Notes: a model not told the origin generated them from the letters alone. Positions 53,330-63,245 are shown, counted from the first letter of the stretch. The stretch: 64,000 bases of DNA from Candidatus Thiosymbion ectosymbiont of Catanema sp. Cochon2018 (GCA_011392765.1 WYCW01000004.1:296038-360037), one strand, 5' to 3'. A program made the numbers and translations.

Positions 53330-54748
53330 ATGGCCAAGACTTACAGCGCGGGCGTCAAAGAATATCGCGAGACTTACTGGATGCCCGATTACACGCCGAA
53401 GGACACCGATATCCTGGCATGTTTCAAGATCACCCCGCAGCCGGGCGTACCCCGTGAAGAGGCCGCCGCCGCTGTCGCCGCCGAGTCCTCCACCGGTACC
53501 TGGACCACCGTCTGGACCGATCTGCTGACCGACCTGGACCACTACAAGGGCCGCGCCTACGCCATCGAGGATGTGCCCGGTGACGACGAGTGTTACTACG
53601 CCTTCGTCGCCTACCCCATCGACCTGTTCGAGGAAGGCTCGGTGGTCAATGTCTTCACCTCCCTGGTCGGCAATGTGTTCGGCTTCAAGGCCGTGCGTGC
53701 CCTGCGCCTGGAAGACGTGCGCTTCCCCATCGCCTATGTCATGACCTGCAACGGTCCGCCCCACGGCATCCAGGTCGAACGCGATAAATTCAACAAGTAC
53801 GGCCGCGCGCTGCTGGGCTGCACCATCAAGCCCAAGCTGGGCCTGTCGGCCAAGAACTATGGCCGCGCCGTCTACGAGTGCCTGCGCGGCGGCCTGGACC
53901 TGACCAAGGACGACGAGAATGTCAACTCCCAGCCCTTCATGCGCTGGCGCAACCGCTTCGAGTTCGTCATGGAAGCGATCCACAAGGCCGAGGCCGAGAC
54001 CGGCGAGCGCAAGGGTCACTACCTGAACGTCACCGCCCCGACGCCGGAAGAGATGTACAAGCGCGCCGAGTTTGCTAAGGAGCTGGGTGCCCCCATCATC
54101 ATGCACGACTTCCTGACCGGCGGTTTCACGGCCAACACCGGGCTCGCCCAGTGGTGCCGCGACAACGGCATTTTGCTGCACATCCACCGCGCCATGCACG
54201 CCGTACTCGACCGTCACCCGCGTCACGGTATCCACTTCCGCGTACTGGCCAAGGCCCTGCGCCTCTCCGGCGGTGACCACCTGCACTCCGGCACCGTGGT
54301 CGGCAAGCTCGAAGGCGACCGCGAGGCGACCCTGGGCTGGATCGACATCATGCGTGACAGCTTCATCAAGGAAGACCGCAGCCGCGGTATCTTCTTCGAT
54401 CAGGATTGGGGCTCCATGCCCGGCGTATTCCCGGTCGCCTCGGGCGGCATCCACGTCTGGCACATGCCGGCGCTGGTCACCATCTTTGGCGACGATGCCT
54501 GCCTGCAGTTCGGCGGCGGCACCCTGGGCCATCCGTGGGGCAACGCGGCCGGCGCCGCGGCCAACCGCGTGGCCCTCGAGGCCTGCGTCGAGGCCCGCAA
54601 CCAAGGCATCGCCGTCGAGAAGGAAGGCAAGGAGATCCTGACCAAGGCCGCCGCCTCCAGCCCCGAGCTCAAGGCCGCTATGGAGACCTGGAAAGAGATC
54701 AAGTTCGAGTTCGACACCGTCGACAAGCTGGATGTAGCGCACAAATAA
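53330..54748 (+). CDS. cbbL: RuBisCO form IA large subunit
   Basis: CbbL carboxylates ribulose 1,5-bisphosphate in the Calvin cycle. The 472-residue protein has [20 protein letters not shown] with the catalytic lysine and [20 protein letters not shown] with the carbamylated lysine and D-E metal ligands. Loop 6 appears around [19 protein letters not shown]. The start [19 protein letters not shown] is typical of proteobacterial form IA. AAGAGGA precedes the ATG. cbbS follows after 124 bp. No cbbQ, cbbO or carboxysome genes follow. Confidence 0.98.
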   Translation: MAKTYSAGVKEYRETYWMPDYTPKDTDILACFKITPQPGVPREEAAAAVAAESSTGTWTTVWTDLLTDLDHYKGRAYAIEDVPGDDECYYAFVAYPIDLFEEGSVVNVFTSLVGNVFGFKAVRALRLEDVRFPIAYVMTCNGPPHGIQVERDKFNKYGRALLGCTIKPKLGLSAKNYGRAVYECLRGGLDLTKDDENVNSQPFMRWRNRFEFVMEAIHKAEAETGERKGHYLNVTAPTPEEMYKRAEFAKELGAPIIMHDFLTGGFTANTGLAQWCRDNGILLHIHRAMHAVLDRHPRHGIHFRVLAKALRLSGGDHLHSGTVVGKLEGDREATLGWIDIMRDSFIKEDRSRGIFFDQDWGSMPGVFPVASGGIHVWHMPALVTIFGDDACLQFGGGTLGHPWGNAAGAAANRVALEACVEARNQGIAVEKEGKEILTKAAASSPELKAAMETWKEIKFEFDTVDKLDVAHK

Positions 54749-54872
54749 GTCGCCGGCTACCAGCCCCCAGTCACCGGCCCTTGTGCCGGCGGCTGGAAGT
54801 CGGGAATGCAGACACCCGCGTACAGCGACGATTCCCGAATTTCGAACCACCTTAAAAATAGAGGAACACCCG
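54749..54872 (+). promoter_or_regulatory. cbbL-cbbS spacer with possible attenuating hairpin
   Basis: The 124-bp spacer holds GGCTACCAGCCCCCAGTCACC and a CCGGCCC/GCCGGCGGC region that can fold. Such spacer hairpins between cbbL and cbbS often stabilise or partly terminate mRNA. GAGGAACACCCG gives the cbbS ribosome binding site. Confidence 0.35.
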
Positions 54873-55229
54873 ATGAGCGATATGCAAGACTATGCATCCA
54901 GCCTGAGTGATGTGAAGAGCCGTAAGTTCGAGACCTTCTCCTACCTGCCGGAGATGGACAGAGACCAGATCCGCAAGCAGGTGGAATTCATCGTCTCCAA
55001 GGGCTGGAATCCGGCCGTCGAACACACCGAGCCGGAGAACGCCTTCAGTCACTACTGGTATATGTGGAAGTTGCCCTTGTTCGGCGAGACCAATGTCGAC
55101 ACCGTGCTGACCGAGGCCGATGCCTGCCATAAGGCCCACCCCAACAACCATGTGCGCCTGATCGGCTACGACAACTACGCCCAGTCCAAGGGCGCCGAGA
55201 TGGTCGTCTTCCGCGGCAAACCCGTGTGA
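54873..55229 (+). CDS. cbbS: RuBisCO form IA small subunit
   Basis: The 118-residue protein [20 protein letters not shown] and [20 protein letters not shown] has the small-subunit fold and the family pattern [39 protein letters not shown] follows near the end. It caps the CbbL octamer. I chose the ATG at 54873 because of the ribosome binding site and because an upstream in-frame start would add 30 unconserved residues. Confidence 0.97.
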   Translation: MSDMQDYASSLSDVKSRKFETFSYLPEMDRDQIRKQVEFIVSKGWNPAVEHTEPENAFSHYWYMWKLPLFGETNVDTVLTEADACHKAHPNNHVRLIGYDNYAQSKGAEMVVFRGKPV

Positions 55230-55412
55230 TGTCCATCCGGGCGGTGCCTGCATGAGATGCCCCTGCCCCGCAATGCGGGGTGGGGGTATTTTCTATTGAA
55301 TGGCGCAAAGGGCGCGAAAAGGAGAGGATTTGAACCGCAGAGACGCGGAGGACGCAGAGAGGAAATTTATTTCGAGGCGTTGTGCAGCTTTTGGTTCCGT
55401 TTCTCCCAGCTT

Positions 55413-55985
55413 TCATTTCAGCTTGACAGCAATGCTATCCAAGCCGTTGCTACTCAGCAGGGCCCGAGTTTTGTTCACTTCCTGCCTACCCCGATAGGGA
55501 CCCGCGCGCACCCGATAATAGTCCTCGTCGTTCACTGTCACCCGCTGGATCTTGGCCCGGACGCCGAGCAAGGCAAGCTTGGCCTTGAGCCGTTCTGCAT
55601 CGGATGCCTTGCGTAACGAGGCGATCTGCAACAAATAGGAGACCTTATCTCCGGCAGACCCGGTCGGTTTTTCCGCTTTGGTCGTCTTTCGAGGCTTGGG
55701 CGGTCGGGACGGAGCGCTGGCATCCGGCTCCTCGTCGGGAACCGGCACTTCCATTTTCGGGAGGAGCCGGTGGAAAGTGAAGCTCGGGGGTTCGACGGCC
55801 GGCTTCGCCTGGGTATGGGAGCCCGAGGCGGCCGGGGGGGGCGTTCGGTCGTGCAGCGTCCAGGCCAGACCGACCCCGAAGGCGCCGACGACCGCGCCGG
55901 TGACGAACCAGAAGAAACCGGAGCCCCCGCGACGGGCGTGACGGGGCCGGGGTTTCTCTTTTGCCTTGTAGTCTTTGCTAGCCAT
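55413..55985 (-). CDS. SPOR-domain membrane protein (FtsN-like)
   Basis: The 190-residue protein has a basic cytoplasmic start (PRPRHARRGG), one membrane helix (FFWFVTGAVVGAFGVGLAWT), a proline-rich linker, and a C-terminal SPOR domain (SYLLQIASLRKASDAERLKA and DEDYYRVRAGPYRGRQEVNK). SPOR proteins bind denuded peptidoglycan at the septum. Position one base after argS matches the argS-ftsN order in gammaproteobacteria, so it is a candidate FtsN. Confidence 0.88.
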   Translation of the reverse strand: MASKDYKAKEKPRPRHARRGGSGFFWFVTGAVVGAFGVGLAWTLHDRTPPPAASGSHTQAKPAVEPPSFTFHRLLPKMEVPVPDEEPDASAPSRPPKPRKTTKAEKPTGSAGDKVSYLLQIASLRKASDAERLKAKLALLGVRAKIQRVTVNDEDYYRVRAGPYRGRQEVNKTRALLSSNGLDSIAVKLK

Positions 55986-55986
55986 G

Positions 55987-57747
55987 TCACATGCTCTCCG
56001 GGGCCGACACTCCGATCAGATCGAGGCCGTTGCGCAGTACCTGCCGCACCGCCAGGATCAGCTCGATACGAGCATCGCGCAGGCCCTGATCCGCCACCAA
56101 AAACTGGTGGGCGTTGTAGTAGGTGTGGAAGTCGTTGGCCAGCTCCCGCAGGTAGTGAGCGAGCTGGTGGGGCTCGCGGGCGAGCGCCGCCGCCTCGACC
56201 ACTTCCGGATAACGCGACAGGGCCTTGAGCAGGTCTTGCTCATGGGCCGCCATCAGTAGCTCCAGGTTGGTCTCGCCGGGACTCGGGTCGATTGCCGAGC
56301 CTCGTTCCGCTGCCTGCCGCAGTACGCTGCAGATCCGGGCATGAGCGTACTGGACATAGTAGACCGGGTTGTCCGCGGATTGGGACCTGGCGAGATCCAG
56401 GTCGAAATCCAGGTGTTGCTCGCAACGGCGCATGATGTAAAAGAAGCGGGCCGCATCTCTGCCGACTTCCTTGCGTAGTTGACGCAGGGTAACGAATTCC
56501 CCGGAGCGAGTGGACATCCGTACCCGCTCGCCACCGCGATAGAGGATGGCGAACTGTACCAACAGTACGTCCAGCCTTCCGGGGTCGTTTTCCAAGGCCG
56601 CCAGGGCCGACTTGACCCGCGGCACATAGCCGTGATGATCCGCCCCCCAGATGTCGATCACCTGCTCGAAACCACGCGCCAATTTGTCCATGTGGTAGGC
56701 GATGTCCGAGGCAAAATAGGTGGTCTGACCATTGTCGCGCACCACCACCCGATCCTTTTCGTCCCCGAAGTCGCTGGAGCGGAACCAGAGTGCGCCGTCC
56801 CGTTCATAGAGATGCCCGCCCGCCCGCAGGCGCGCAATAACCTGGTCGACGGTGCCGCGCTCGGTCAGGGAACGCTCGGAGAACCACTCGTCGTAGTCCA
56901 CCCCGAACCGGGACAGGTCATCGCGGATATCGTCCAGGATATGCTCGAGTCCCAGGTCGAACACCAGTCGATAGCGATCCCCTCCCAATAAGTGGCGGGC
57001 ACGCTCGATCAGGGCATCGATGTGGAGTTCCTTGTCGCCCCCCCCCGGCTCGTCCGGGGGCATGCCGGCGAAGACCTCATCGCCGGAATAGCGGTAGTCG
57101 TCCTCCTGTTCCCGATGCAGGGTGGCGGCGATGTCCCACACATAGTCGCCCTGGTAGCCGTTGCTCGGGAAGGCGAGCTCTTCCCCACACAGCTCTAGGT
57201 AGCGCAGCCACACGGAGGTGGCCAGGATGTCCATCTGCCGTCCGGCGTCGTTGACGTAATACTCGCGGTGGACCTCGAAGCCCACGGTCTCCAGCAGATT
57301 CGCCACCACCGCGCCGTAAGCGGCGCCACGACCATGGCCCACGTGCAGGGGACCGGTGGGGTTGGCGGAGACGAATTCCACCTGGACTCGCCTGCCGGCG
57401 CCGAGATCAGTGTGCCCGTAGGCCGGGCCGGCCGCCAGGATTCGGGGCACCAGGGCCCGGTAAGCGGCAGGGGCGAGGAAGACGTTGATGAAACCGGGAC
57501 CGGCGATTTCTACCCGCTCGATCAGCGGGGACGGCGGCAACGCATCGATCAGGCGCACGGCCAGGTCGCGCGGCTTACTGCGGGCCCGCTTGGCCAGGAC
57601 CAGCGCCGCATTGGAGGAGAAATCACCATGACGCGGGTCGCGGGTGCGCTCCACCTGGACGGTCGGGAGTGCATCCTCCGGGAAGAGACCATCGGCGGCG
57701 AGCCGCGCCAGGGCGCCGGTGAAGAGTTCTTCGATCCGTTGCTTCAT
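55987..57747 (-). CDS. argS: Arginyl-tRNA synthetase
   Basis: The 586-residue cytoplasmic enzyme charges tRNA-Arg. It has the class I HIGH motif as [17 protein letters not shown] near residue 125 and the MSTRSGEF region in place of KMSKS near 410. The C-terminal anticodon-binding domain includes [20 protein letters not shown]. Length fits the family. It is upstream of the SPOR gene with a 1-bp gap. Confidence 0.97.
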   Translation of the reverse strand: MKQRIEELFTGALARLAADGLFPEDALPTVQVERTRDPRHGDFSSNAALVLAKRARSKPRDLAVRLIDALPPSPLIERVEIAGPGFINVFLAPAAYRALVPRILAAGPAYGHTDLGAGRRVQVEFVSANPTGPLHVGHGRGAAYGAVVANLLETVGFEVHREYYVNDAGRQMDILATSVWLRYLELCGEELAFPSNGYQGDYVWDIAATLHREQEDDYRYSGDEVFAGMPPDEPGGGDKELHIDALIERARHLLGGDRYRLVFDLGLEHILDDIRDDLSRFGVDYDEWFSERSLTERGTVDQVIARLRAGGHLYERDGALWFRSSDFGDEKDRVVVRDNGQTTYFASDIAYHMDKLARGFEQVIDIWGADHHGYVPRVKSALAALENDPGRLDVLLVQFAILYRGGERVRMSTRSGEFVTLRQLRKEVGRDAARFFYIMRRCEQHLDFDLDLARSQSADNPVYYVQYAHARICSVLRQAAERGSAIDPSPGETNLELLMAAHEQDLLKALSRYPEVVEAAALAREPHQLAHYLRELANDFHTYYNAHQFLVADQGLRDARIELILAVRQVLRNGLDLIGVSAPESM

Positions 57748-58198
57748 GGATTTCCAGTGGTGCTAAATCCCAAAAAATATTTTTGATCCGCAGATTACGC
57801 AGATTCGCGCAGATTTTTCTAGTACTAATTTTGCATGTTTGCGTTGTTATCCGCAGTCGGGTAGTCGGGTAGGTTGGGCAAAGCCGCAGGGACGCGGCGT
57901 GCCCAACATTCTTCCTCATCAATGGAAAGGCCACCAGTGAGGTTTGGCACCGACCCTAAGAAGCCGCGCATCTGTTCCGCAGAAAACTTCTTCGCGGTTC
58001 TCAACATTTCGGCGCGAACGTTTTCCACCTTACCGGTAATCAGGTTAGCAGCCACACGTATAACCAATTTTTGAGGTTCGTTTTGTGGTCGTATCCACGG
58101 GCTCCATGAGGCTTCCTACACTGCTTGGAGCCGTACTCGTACCCAATTTCAAACGCTATTGCATTTGTAAGGATTAGGTGCCGCTAATCAATTACCTT
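57748..58198. other. Repeat region upstream of argS with a small coding remnant
   Basis: An AGATTACGCAGATTCGCG repeat lies near 57783-57815 and a GTAGGTTGGGCAAAGCCGC palindrome near 57868-57908. On the minus strand at about 57915-58076 a frame reads KLVIRVAANLITGKVENVRA and AEQMRGFLGSVPNLTGG without a clear start. This looks like the end of a lost gene of unknown type. Confidence 0.4.
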
Positions 58199-58492
58199 TC
58201 ATGCGGCATCCAGATTTACCTTTTGTATTTCATTTAATTTAATATTTCTCTTCACCTGCCATAAATCATAAGCATTCTGCATAGCCAGCCAACTCTCCGG
58301 GCTTCGCCCCAATACCTTGGATAATCGGAGTGCCATCTCGGGACTGATGCCACTTTGCTTTTTTAATACGCGATTCAATGTCGATGCCGCAACATTCAAC
58401 CGTTCCGACAAGTAGCGGCAACTCAAGTCAAATGGCTCCATATAAGTGGCTTTTATGAATTCGCCGGGATGCGGTGGATTGTACATGGCCAT
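58199..58492 (-). CDS. higA: HigA-family XRE antitoxin
   Basis: The 97-residue protein from ATG 58492 starts MAMYNPPHPGEFIKATYMEP, the HigA signature (NPPHPGE). A helix-turn-helix LSERLNVAASTLNRVLKKQS and the LSKVLGRSPESWLAMQNAYD region follow. HigA represses its own operon and neutralises HigB. No higB toxin precedes it here, so it is an orphan unless the toxin was lost from the 58493-58774 gap. It is less GC-rich than argS. Confidence 0.87.
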   Translation of the reverse strand: MAMYNPPHPGEFIKATYMEPFDLSCRYLSERLNVAASTLNRVLKKQSGISPEMALRLSKVLGRSPESWLAMQNAYDLWQVKRNIKLNEIQKVNLDAA

Positions 58493-58774
58493 TAATGATA
58501 ATCCTCGTAACCCAAAGTAGTGTGACATATTACGCAACACTGTCAATCCACACAACGTCGTCGATAACCGGCAGGCCGGAGCATCCTACAACTTCTTGTT
58601 TCAGCCCGAGTAGGGCGGGACAAGCCAGGGATGGTCGCATCCCGCCTTTCAGTTGTCAGGTTTCAGTGGACTGGATTTTCCTGCCCCTTCCCTTTCTACG
58701 GTCCTCGATTGATTTCTACCCTGAATTCAATGGTAGCCATGTTCCGTATAACCAAATCTGCTATGTCATCACTC
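58493..58774. other. Gap upstream of higA
   Basis: No gene is recognised. A higB gene would be expected here, but the frames show no RelE-fold signature. ATTGACAGTGTTGCG may be part of the higA promoter. The remainder includes a CGGGACAAGCCAGGGATGG stretch of repeat type. Confidence 0.4.
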
Positions 58775-59044
58775 TTACTGTTTCGCCGCATGCAGGACGC
58801 GCAACACGCGCACCAAGTCACCAGCCACGTCATAAACCAGGATGTAATTCCGGTGCGCTACCAGCTCGCGAGTGCCGGTGACACGACCAGGCCGGCCGAG
58901 GCCGGGATGATCGACCAAGCGGCCGGCTTGCTCTAAAAACAGTTCATCGAGGGCCAATGCCGCCACCGGGTTGTCAGCCTCGATGTAGTCATATATTTCC
59001 TCGCGGTCCTGTATCGCCTCGGGCGTCCAGTGCAGTTGCTTCAT
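58775..59044 (-). CDS. RelE/ParE superfamily toxin
   Basis: The 89-residue protein MKQLHWTPEAIQDREEIYDY and IEADNPVAALALDELFLEQA and on to GTRELVAHRNYILVYDVAGD has the RelE/ParE fold with the conserved GxRELxxxxxYxLxYxV pattern. It overlaps the antitoxin gene upstream by 4 bp. Whether it cleaves mRNA or inhibits gyrase is not decided by the sequence. Confidence 0.92.
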   Translation of the reverse strand: MKQLHWTPEAIQDREEIYDYIEADNPVAALALDELFLEQAGRLVDHPGLGRPGRVTGTRELVAHRNYILVYDVAGDLVRVLRVLHAAKQ

Positions 59045-59328
59045 TCGGACGCTTCAAGGCGGCGGCGAGTTGCGGCTCGACGTGCCGTGAACTCGGCTTC
59101 GACTTCCTCAGCCGACACCAGGTTGCCGGTATTGGCCGAATCCAGACCGATTTTCACCTGGCGACGGAACCAGGCGTCATGCTCGGTCGCTTCCTGCTGC
59201 TGACGTACAAAGTCGCGCATGAAGTCGCGTAGGAGTTGTGCGCCGGTGCGGTCACGGGCCTTTGCGGCCGTGGCGAACTCGTTTTTCAGGGCTTCATCGA
59301 CCCGAAAGGTAAAGGTTGCCTCGTTCAT
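59041..59328 (-). CDS. Antitoxin of RelE/ParE toxin
   Basis: The 95-residue protein MNEATFTFRVDEALKNEFAT has a ribbon-helix-helix N-terminus (FTFRVDEALKNEFATAAKAR) like RelB/DinJ and a long charged C-terminal tail (EEVEAEFTARRAATRRRLEA). It precedes the toxin with ATGA overlap. A CATATGT-like AT-rich palindrome just upstream (TGTGTTATGAGATAAGTACA) may be its operator. Confidence 0.88.
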   Translation of the reverse strand: MNEATFTFRVDEALKNEFATAAKARDRTGAQLLRDFMRDFVRQQQEATEHDAWFRRQVKIGLDSANTGNLVSAEEVEAEFTARRAATRRRLEASE

Positions 59329-59430
59329 GGCACACCCTCATGTGTTATGAGATAAGTACAGCGTAACACATAACCGGACGCCCTGATATTGTCTTGAAAT
59401 GTCGCGCAAATCCTGACCGGAACTACCGGC

Positions 59431-61644
59431 TCAGAGCATTTCCTGGGGGTCCGTGTCCAGGGACCAGCGCACGTTTGACCCGCCCTTCAGTGCTCGGACC
59501 CTGACCAGCCAGGTCGTCAGGAACGCCTGCAAGTCCGACCGCCGATCCGCTTGCGCGAGCAGGTGAATGTGGTAGCGTCCATCGCGTCGCTCCATGGGGG
59601 CCGGGACAGGACCCAAGACCGCTACCCCTTTGCTGGCGATATCCGCTGCCGCGCGTGCGGCCCGCTCCAGAAATTCCGACGCCGCCTTCTCATCCCGCGA
59701 TTCGGCGCGCATCAGGGCCTGGTGGGAAAAGGGAGGCAGCCCGGCCTGCCTGCGTTCTTCGAGGGCAGCGGCGGCAAACGCCGGGTAACCCTGCCGTTGC
59801 AGGCTGAGTAAGAGGGGATGATTCGGGTGCCTGGTCTGCAGGACGACCCGACCGGGGCGCCGGGCCCGGCCGGCCCGGCCCGCCACCTGGACGACCAATT
59901 GGGCCATCCGCTCCGGGGCGCGGAAGTCGGCGCCATAGAGCCCCTGGTCCAGCTCCAGGATCCCCACCAGGGTAACGCCGGGGAAGTGGTGTCCCTTGGC
60001 CAGCATCTGGGTCCCCAGCAACAGAGGGATCTCCCCCCGCCGGGCTTCTCCCAGCAGGCGTTCCAGCTCACCCTTGCGGCGCGTGCTGTCGCGGTCGATC
60101 CGCGCCGGGGAGATACCGGGAAAGAGGTCCCGCAGCTCGGCTTCTAAGCGCTCCGTCCCCCGCCCCAACGGCCGCAGGTCGGTCTCCTTGCAGTCGGGAC
60201 AGGCCCCGGGCACGGCGCGCATCCAGCCGCAATGGTGGCACCAGAGGCGGCCGGCGGCGAGGTGCAGGGTGAGCCTGGCATCGCACCGGGGACACTCGCC
60301 GACCCAACCGCATGCGTGACAGGTGAGCACGGGGGCGAAGCCGCGCCGGTTGAGGAATAGCAGAACTTGATTTCCGTTTTCCAACTCCTCGCGCATCAGG
60401 CGCAACAGCACCGGCGACAGACCGGCGCGCAGGGGTTGGGCGCGGATGTCCAAGGTGAGGAGCTCCGGCGGCACCGCTTCTCCGGCCCGGCGCGGGAGCT
60501 CGAGTCGGGTATAACGTCCGCTGCGGGCATTGTGCACCGTCTCCAGGGACGGCGTGGCGGAGCCCAGGACCACGGGGCACCGGGCCCGTTGGGCCCGGAG
60601 AACGGCCAGGTCCCGCGCCGAATAGCGAAACCCGTCTTGCTGCTTGAAGGAGAGATCGTGCTCCTCGTCCACCAGGATCAGCCCCAGGCGCGGCAGGGGT
60701 ACGAAGACCGCCGAGCGGGTACCCAATACCAAGGCGGCCTCACCGGCGGCCGCGCACCGCCACGCCCGTTCCCGCTCGCCGGCACCCAAGGCCGAGTGCA
60801 GCGTGACCGTAAAGGCGTCGAGCCGCGCGCCGAGACGCCGCAGCAGCTGCGGCGTCAGACCGATCTCCGGCACCAGCAGTAGGGCCTGTCGCCCGGCCGC
60901 GAGGAGGGTTTGCAGTAGCCGGATGTAGACCTCGGTCTTGCCGCTGCCGGTGACCCCCTCCAGCAGGAAGACGCAAAAACCCCCGAGCGCACCCCGGACC
61001 GCATCCACGGCCCGGCGCTGATGAGGGTTGAGCTCGGGTCCGGTGGCCGATGCCCGTTCCCCGGTCCGTGGCACGGATGCAATCCGGCACGGCTCGACCC
61101 AGCCGCGGGCGGCCAGGGCGCGCAAGGCACCGCGGCAATCGCCGAGACGATGCTTGAGCTCGGCGCTGCTGAAACCGGTGTCGTTCGTCAACAGTAAGCG
61201 AACTACCAGTGCCTGCTTGGGGGCCCGCGTCAGGTCGGCGACGCCTGCGCGCCCCTCGGGCGTGAGACACCAGCCGGGCGCCCCGCTTTGCAGTGGTGAC
61301 GAGGACCGGCGCAGACGGGCAGGCAGGGCGCTGAACAGGGCCTCGCCGGGGGGGTGGTGATAGTATCCGGCCGCCCACAGCACGAAATTGAGATCCGCGG
61401 TCCCGAGCAGCGGGGCCGGGTCGAGCACGGAAGCGACCGGCTTGAGCCGGTCCGGGTCCTGCCCGGTCCGGGTTGCCACCTCCACGATCATACCCATCCG
61501 CCGGCTGCGCCCAAAGGGTACCAACACGCGCATACCGGGTGCCGGGGTATCCCCGGTCCAACCAACGGCCGGTAGGTAATCGAACACCGTGGAGACTGGC
61601 GCGTCCACGGCAACGCGCAGAATGATCGGCGAATCGGCAGGCAT
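59431..61644 (-). CDS. priA: Primosomal replication protein N' (helicase)
   Basis: PriA restarts stalled replication forks. The 737-residue protein has the Walker A LEGVTGSGKTEVYIRLL near residue 230, DEEH, GSATPSLE, and eight cysteines in two zinc modules (CHACGWVGECPRCD and CHHCGW with CPDC). The C-terminal helicase motif VVQVAGRAGRARRPGRV follows. I chose the ATG at 61644 (MPADSP); six more residues would come from an upstream TTG or similar start. It is in the priA-argS-SPOR arrangement, though toxin-antitoxin genes now intervene. Confidence 0.96.
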   Translation of the reverse strand: MPADSPIILRVAVDAPVSTVFDYLPAVGWTGDTPAPGMRVLVPFGRSRRMGMIVEVATRTGQDPDRLKPVASVLDPAPLLGTADLNFVLWAAGYYHHPPGEALFSALPARLRRSSSPLQSGAPGWCLTPEGRAGVADLTRAPKQALVVRLLLTNDTGFSSAELKHRLGDCRGALRALAARGWVEPCRIASVPRTGERASATGPELNPHQRRAVDAVRGALGGFCVFLLEGVTGSGKTEVYIRLLQTLLAAGRQALLLVPEIGLTPQLLRRLGARLDAFTVTLHSALGAGERERAWRCAAAGEAALVLGTRSAVFVPLPRLGLILVDEEHDLSFKQQDGFRYSARDLAVLRAQRARCPVVLGSATPSLETVHNARSGRYTRLELPRRAGEAVPPELLTLDIRAQPLRAGLSPVLLRLMREELENGNQVLLFLNRRGFAPVLTCHACGWVGECPRCDARLTLHLAAGRLWCHHCGWMRAVPGACPDCKETDLRPLGRGTERLEAELRDLFPGISPARIDRDSTRRKGELERLLGEARRGEIPLLLGTQMLAKGHHFPGVTLVGILELDQGLYGADFRAPERMAQLVVQVAGRAGRARRPGRVVLQTRHPNHPLLLSLQRQGYPAFAAAALEERRQAGLPPFSHQALMRAESRDEKAASEFLERAARAAADIASKGVAVLGPVPAPMERRDGRYHIHLLAQADRRSDLQAFLTTWLVRVRALKGGSNVRWSLDTDPQEML

Positions 61645-62033
61645 TCCGTAAGTTAAGCACACCTATGAAACAAATTTCCCCTCAAACGCTCCCAATCCCA
61701 AATCCACTTGGAACTAACTCCAACTATCCACAAAAGTTGTGGATAACTTTGTGGAAACCTCTCCCGAGTCAGGTCTCCACAGCACATAAACACTGAGGTT
61801 GCGTTGATTTGTTCAGCATTTTACCGACATATATTTATCAATAAAAACAATGGGATAGGATTGACCAAAAATTTCCCGCAGCGGTGGCCACACAACCCCG
61901 CACCTCGACTCGGCAGGCCTCCCCCTTGTGTGAATAGTTGCACATCGGCAACAGGCGAAAACATCGCTTGCATACGTTTGTCGTGTTGCCGCAAATCCTT
62001 GTATACAAGCCATGATCTGCCCTCGAATACTAA
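61645..62033. other. Gap upstream of priA with a TATCCACAA palindrome
   Basis: At 61725-61745 lies TATCCACAA-AAG-TTGTGGATA, an inverted pair that includes an exact DnaA-box word TGTGGATAA (61738-61746) and a one-mismatch partner. The region is AT-rich towards 61800-61870. No gene is supported. Confidence 0.5.
61725..61745. promoter_or_regulatory. Inverted pair of DnaA-box-like 9-mers
   Basis: CTATCCACA and TGTGGATAA face each other with five bases between. They could be DnaA-binding sites controlling priA, or a chance palindrome. The usual oriC neighbours (dnaA, dnaN, gidA) are absent, so I do not call an origin. Confidence 0.4.
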
Positions 62034-62171
62034 GAGGCTGTCTGAAAACTAACACATTGATTTTAAATCGGTAGGCTGGGGGCAAGGAACGAACCCCAGG
62101 TTATTGCTGGGTTTTGGCCGTCCCTGGCCGCAACCCAGCCTACGGCCTACGGTCCCTTTTCAGACAGTCTC
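62034..62171. repeat. MITE with GAGGCTGTCTGAAAA ends, copy 2 (138 bp)
   Basis: Ends GAGGCTGTCTGAAAAC and TTTTCAGACAGTCTC are inverted. The interior GTAGGCTGGGGGCAAGGAAC resembles copy 1 at 343-466. It overlaps the 3' end of the adjacent antitoxin gene and supplies its stop codon. Confidence 0.8.
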
Positions 62172-62436
62172 CAAGGATCTCATCTACCTGCTCTCGCGTA
62201 GGAGTATATCCGGTGCGGGCTTTATGGGTGGTGCTCGATTCGATGATCTGGCGCATGAGGCTGCTATTCTGGGGCACGTATAGGGTTTCCTGATCACGTT
62301 CCCAGTCTTCTGCGCTCATTACCACGAAGTCGGCGCCGTTACGGCGCGTCACGCGAAGTGGTACGTGGTCTCTAACCACTTGTTCTACAAATGATTTTAA
62401 GCTGTCTCTAAATCTGTTGACGGTCGTGGTGTCCAT
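62140..62436 (-). CDS. Phd/YefM-family antitoxin with C-terminus remade by a MITE
   Basis: From ATG 62436 the 98-residue product reads MDTTTVNRFRDSLKSFVEQV and VRDHVPLRVTRRNGADFVVM, then SAEDWERDQETLYVPQNSSL, a Phd/YefM DNA-binding fold. The end, EILGDCLKRDRRP, leaves the family after EIL. GDCLKRDRRP is encoded by the inverted-repeat end of the MITE at 62034-62171. The toxin that should follow is absent, so this is an orphan antitoxin. Confidence 0.82.
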   Translation of the reverse strand: MDTTTVNRFRDSLKSFVEQVVRDHVPLRVTRRNGADFVVMSAEDWERDQETLYVPQNSSLMRQIIESSTTHKARTGYTPTREQVDEILGDCLKRDRRP

Positions 62437-63245
62437 CGGTGCCCGCCTCGAGGTGTACGGTAGTGCCGTACAGTATGGGACAAAAGCCCTGACAATTCGT
62501 AGTTTTTCCTTCTTTTTTCCGCCGGTAACGCTTAATTTAATGGCATTGGCGTCCAGCTCGGTCTCCGGTGCCAGCTTCCGCGCATGCCGGAGTACGACCT
62601 CGGTGAAGTTATCCGGGAGCAGGAACTGGAAGGGGTGACCACGGCTCTGAGGGCTGCCCGAGGGTCGATCCTTGGCGTTGCCGTTCCGGCGGATGCCGAC
62701 GCCGGGTTTTCCATCCTGGTCGAGGGGCGAGTGCACAGTCGTGCGGGCCACCCTCGGTAGATTACCTTGCACAAATGAAGCGAATTGGAAGCAGGTACAA
62801 AATCGGGTCGGGAATAACTAACGAGGCTTCGCCTCAGACCGACGAGGCGTGACCAATCGCACCGAAGAACCACCGATGGACACGGATCAACACGGATCAC
62901 AATCCGTGTTTATCCGTGTCTGCCTCCGTGGTTCAAAGGATTTGTGATTCCTGCCCAACAAGAGGCAGAACTATTTTTGTGCAGCGCACAAACTTGACTC
63001 ATTGGTAAAGATGCAGGTCCCTCAAGGAATCCTAGCGAGGCTTCGCCTCGGACCGACGAGGCATGAAGACCCCAACAGCCCTTCTCCCGTAAGGCCCTAT
63101 CTCCTACACCTAACCAACCGTTGGAGAGCTTGGGTAGGTCGAAATCGGGATCGGGATCGAAATTCCGATTGCGATCCCGATCCCGATTTGTGCACTGCAT
63201 AAACTTGACTCATTTGTAAAGATTCGGCTCCCTCAAGGGATCCTA
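62437..63245. other. Repeat-filled gap with possible remnant
   Basis: A half-copy of the AATGCCATTAAGTTAAGC family lies near 62525-62548. At 62549-62760 frames are open on both strands (minus: HPFQFLLPDNFTEVVLRHAR; plus: MPEYDLGEVIREQELEGVTT). I cannot tell which is the remnant. An ACACGGATCAACACGGATC inverted repeat lies at about 62868-62935, then two GTGCACTGCATAAA-type repeats and a GGGATCG simple-repeat block (about 63138-63190). Confidence 0.45.

Noticed and set aside
61700..61870. Chromosomal origin of replication
   Set aside because: Only one inverted pair of DnaA-like boxes, no AT-rich 13-mers in order, and none of the usual origin-linked genes.
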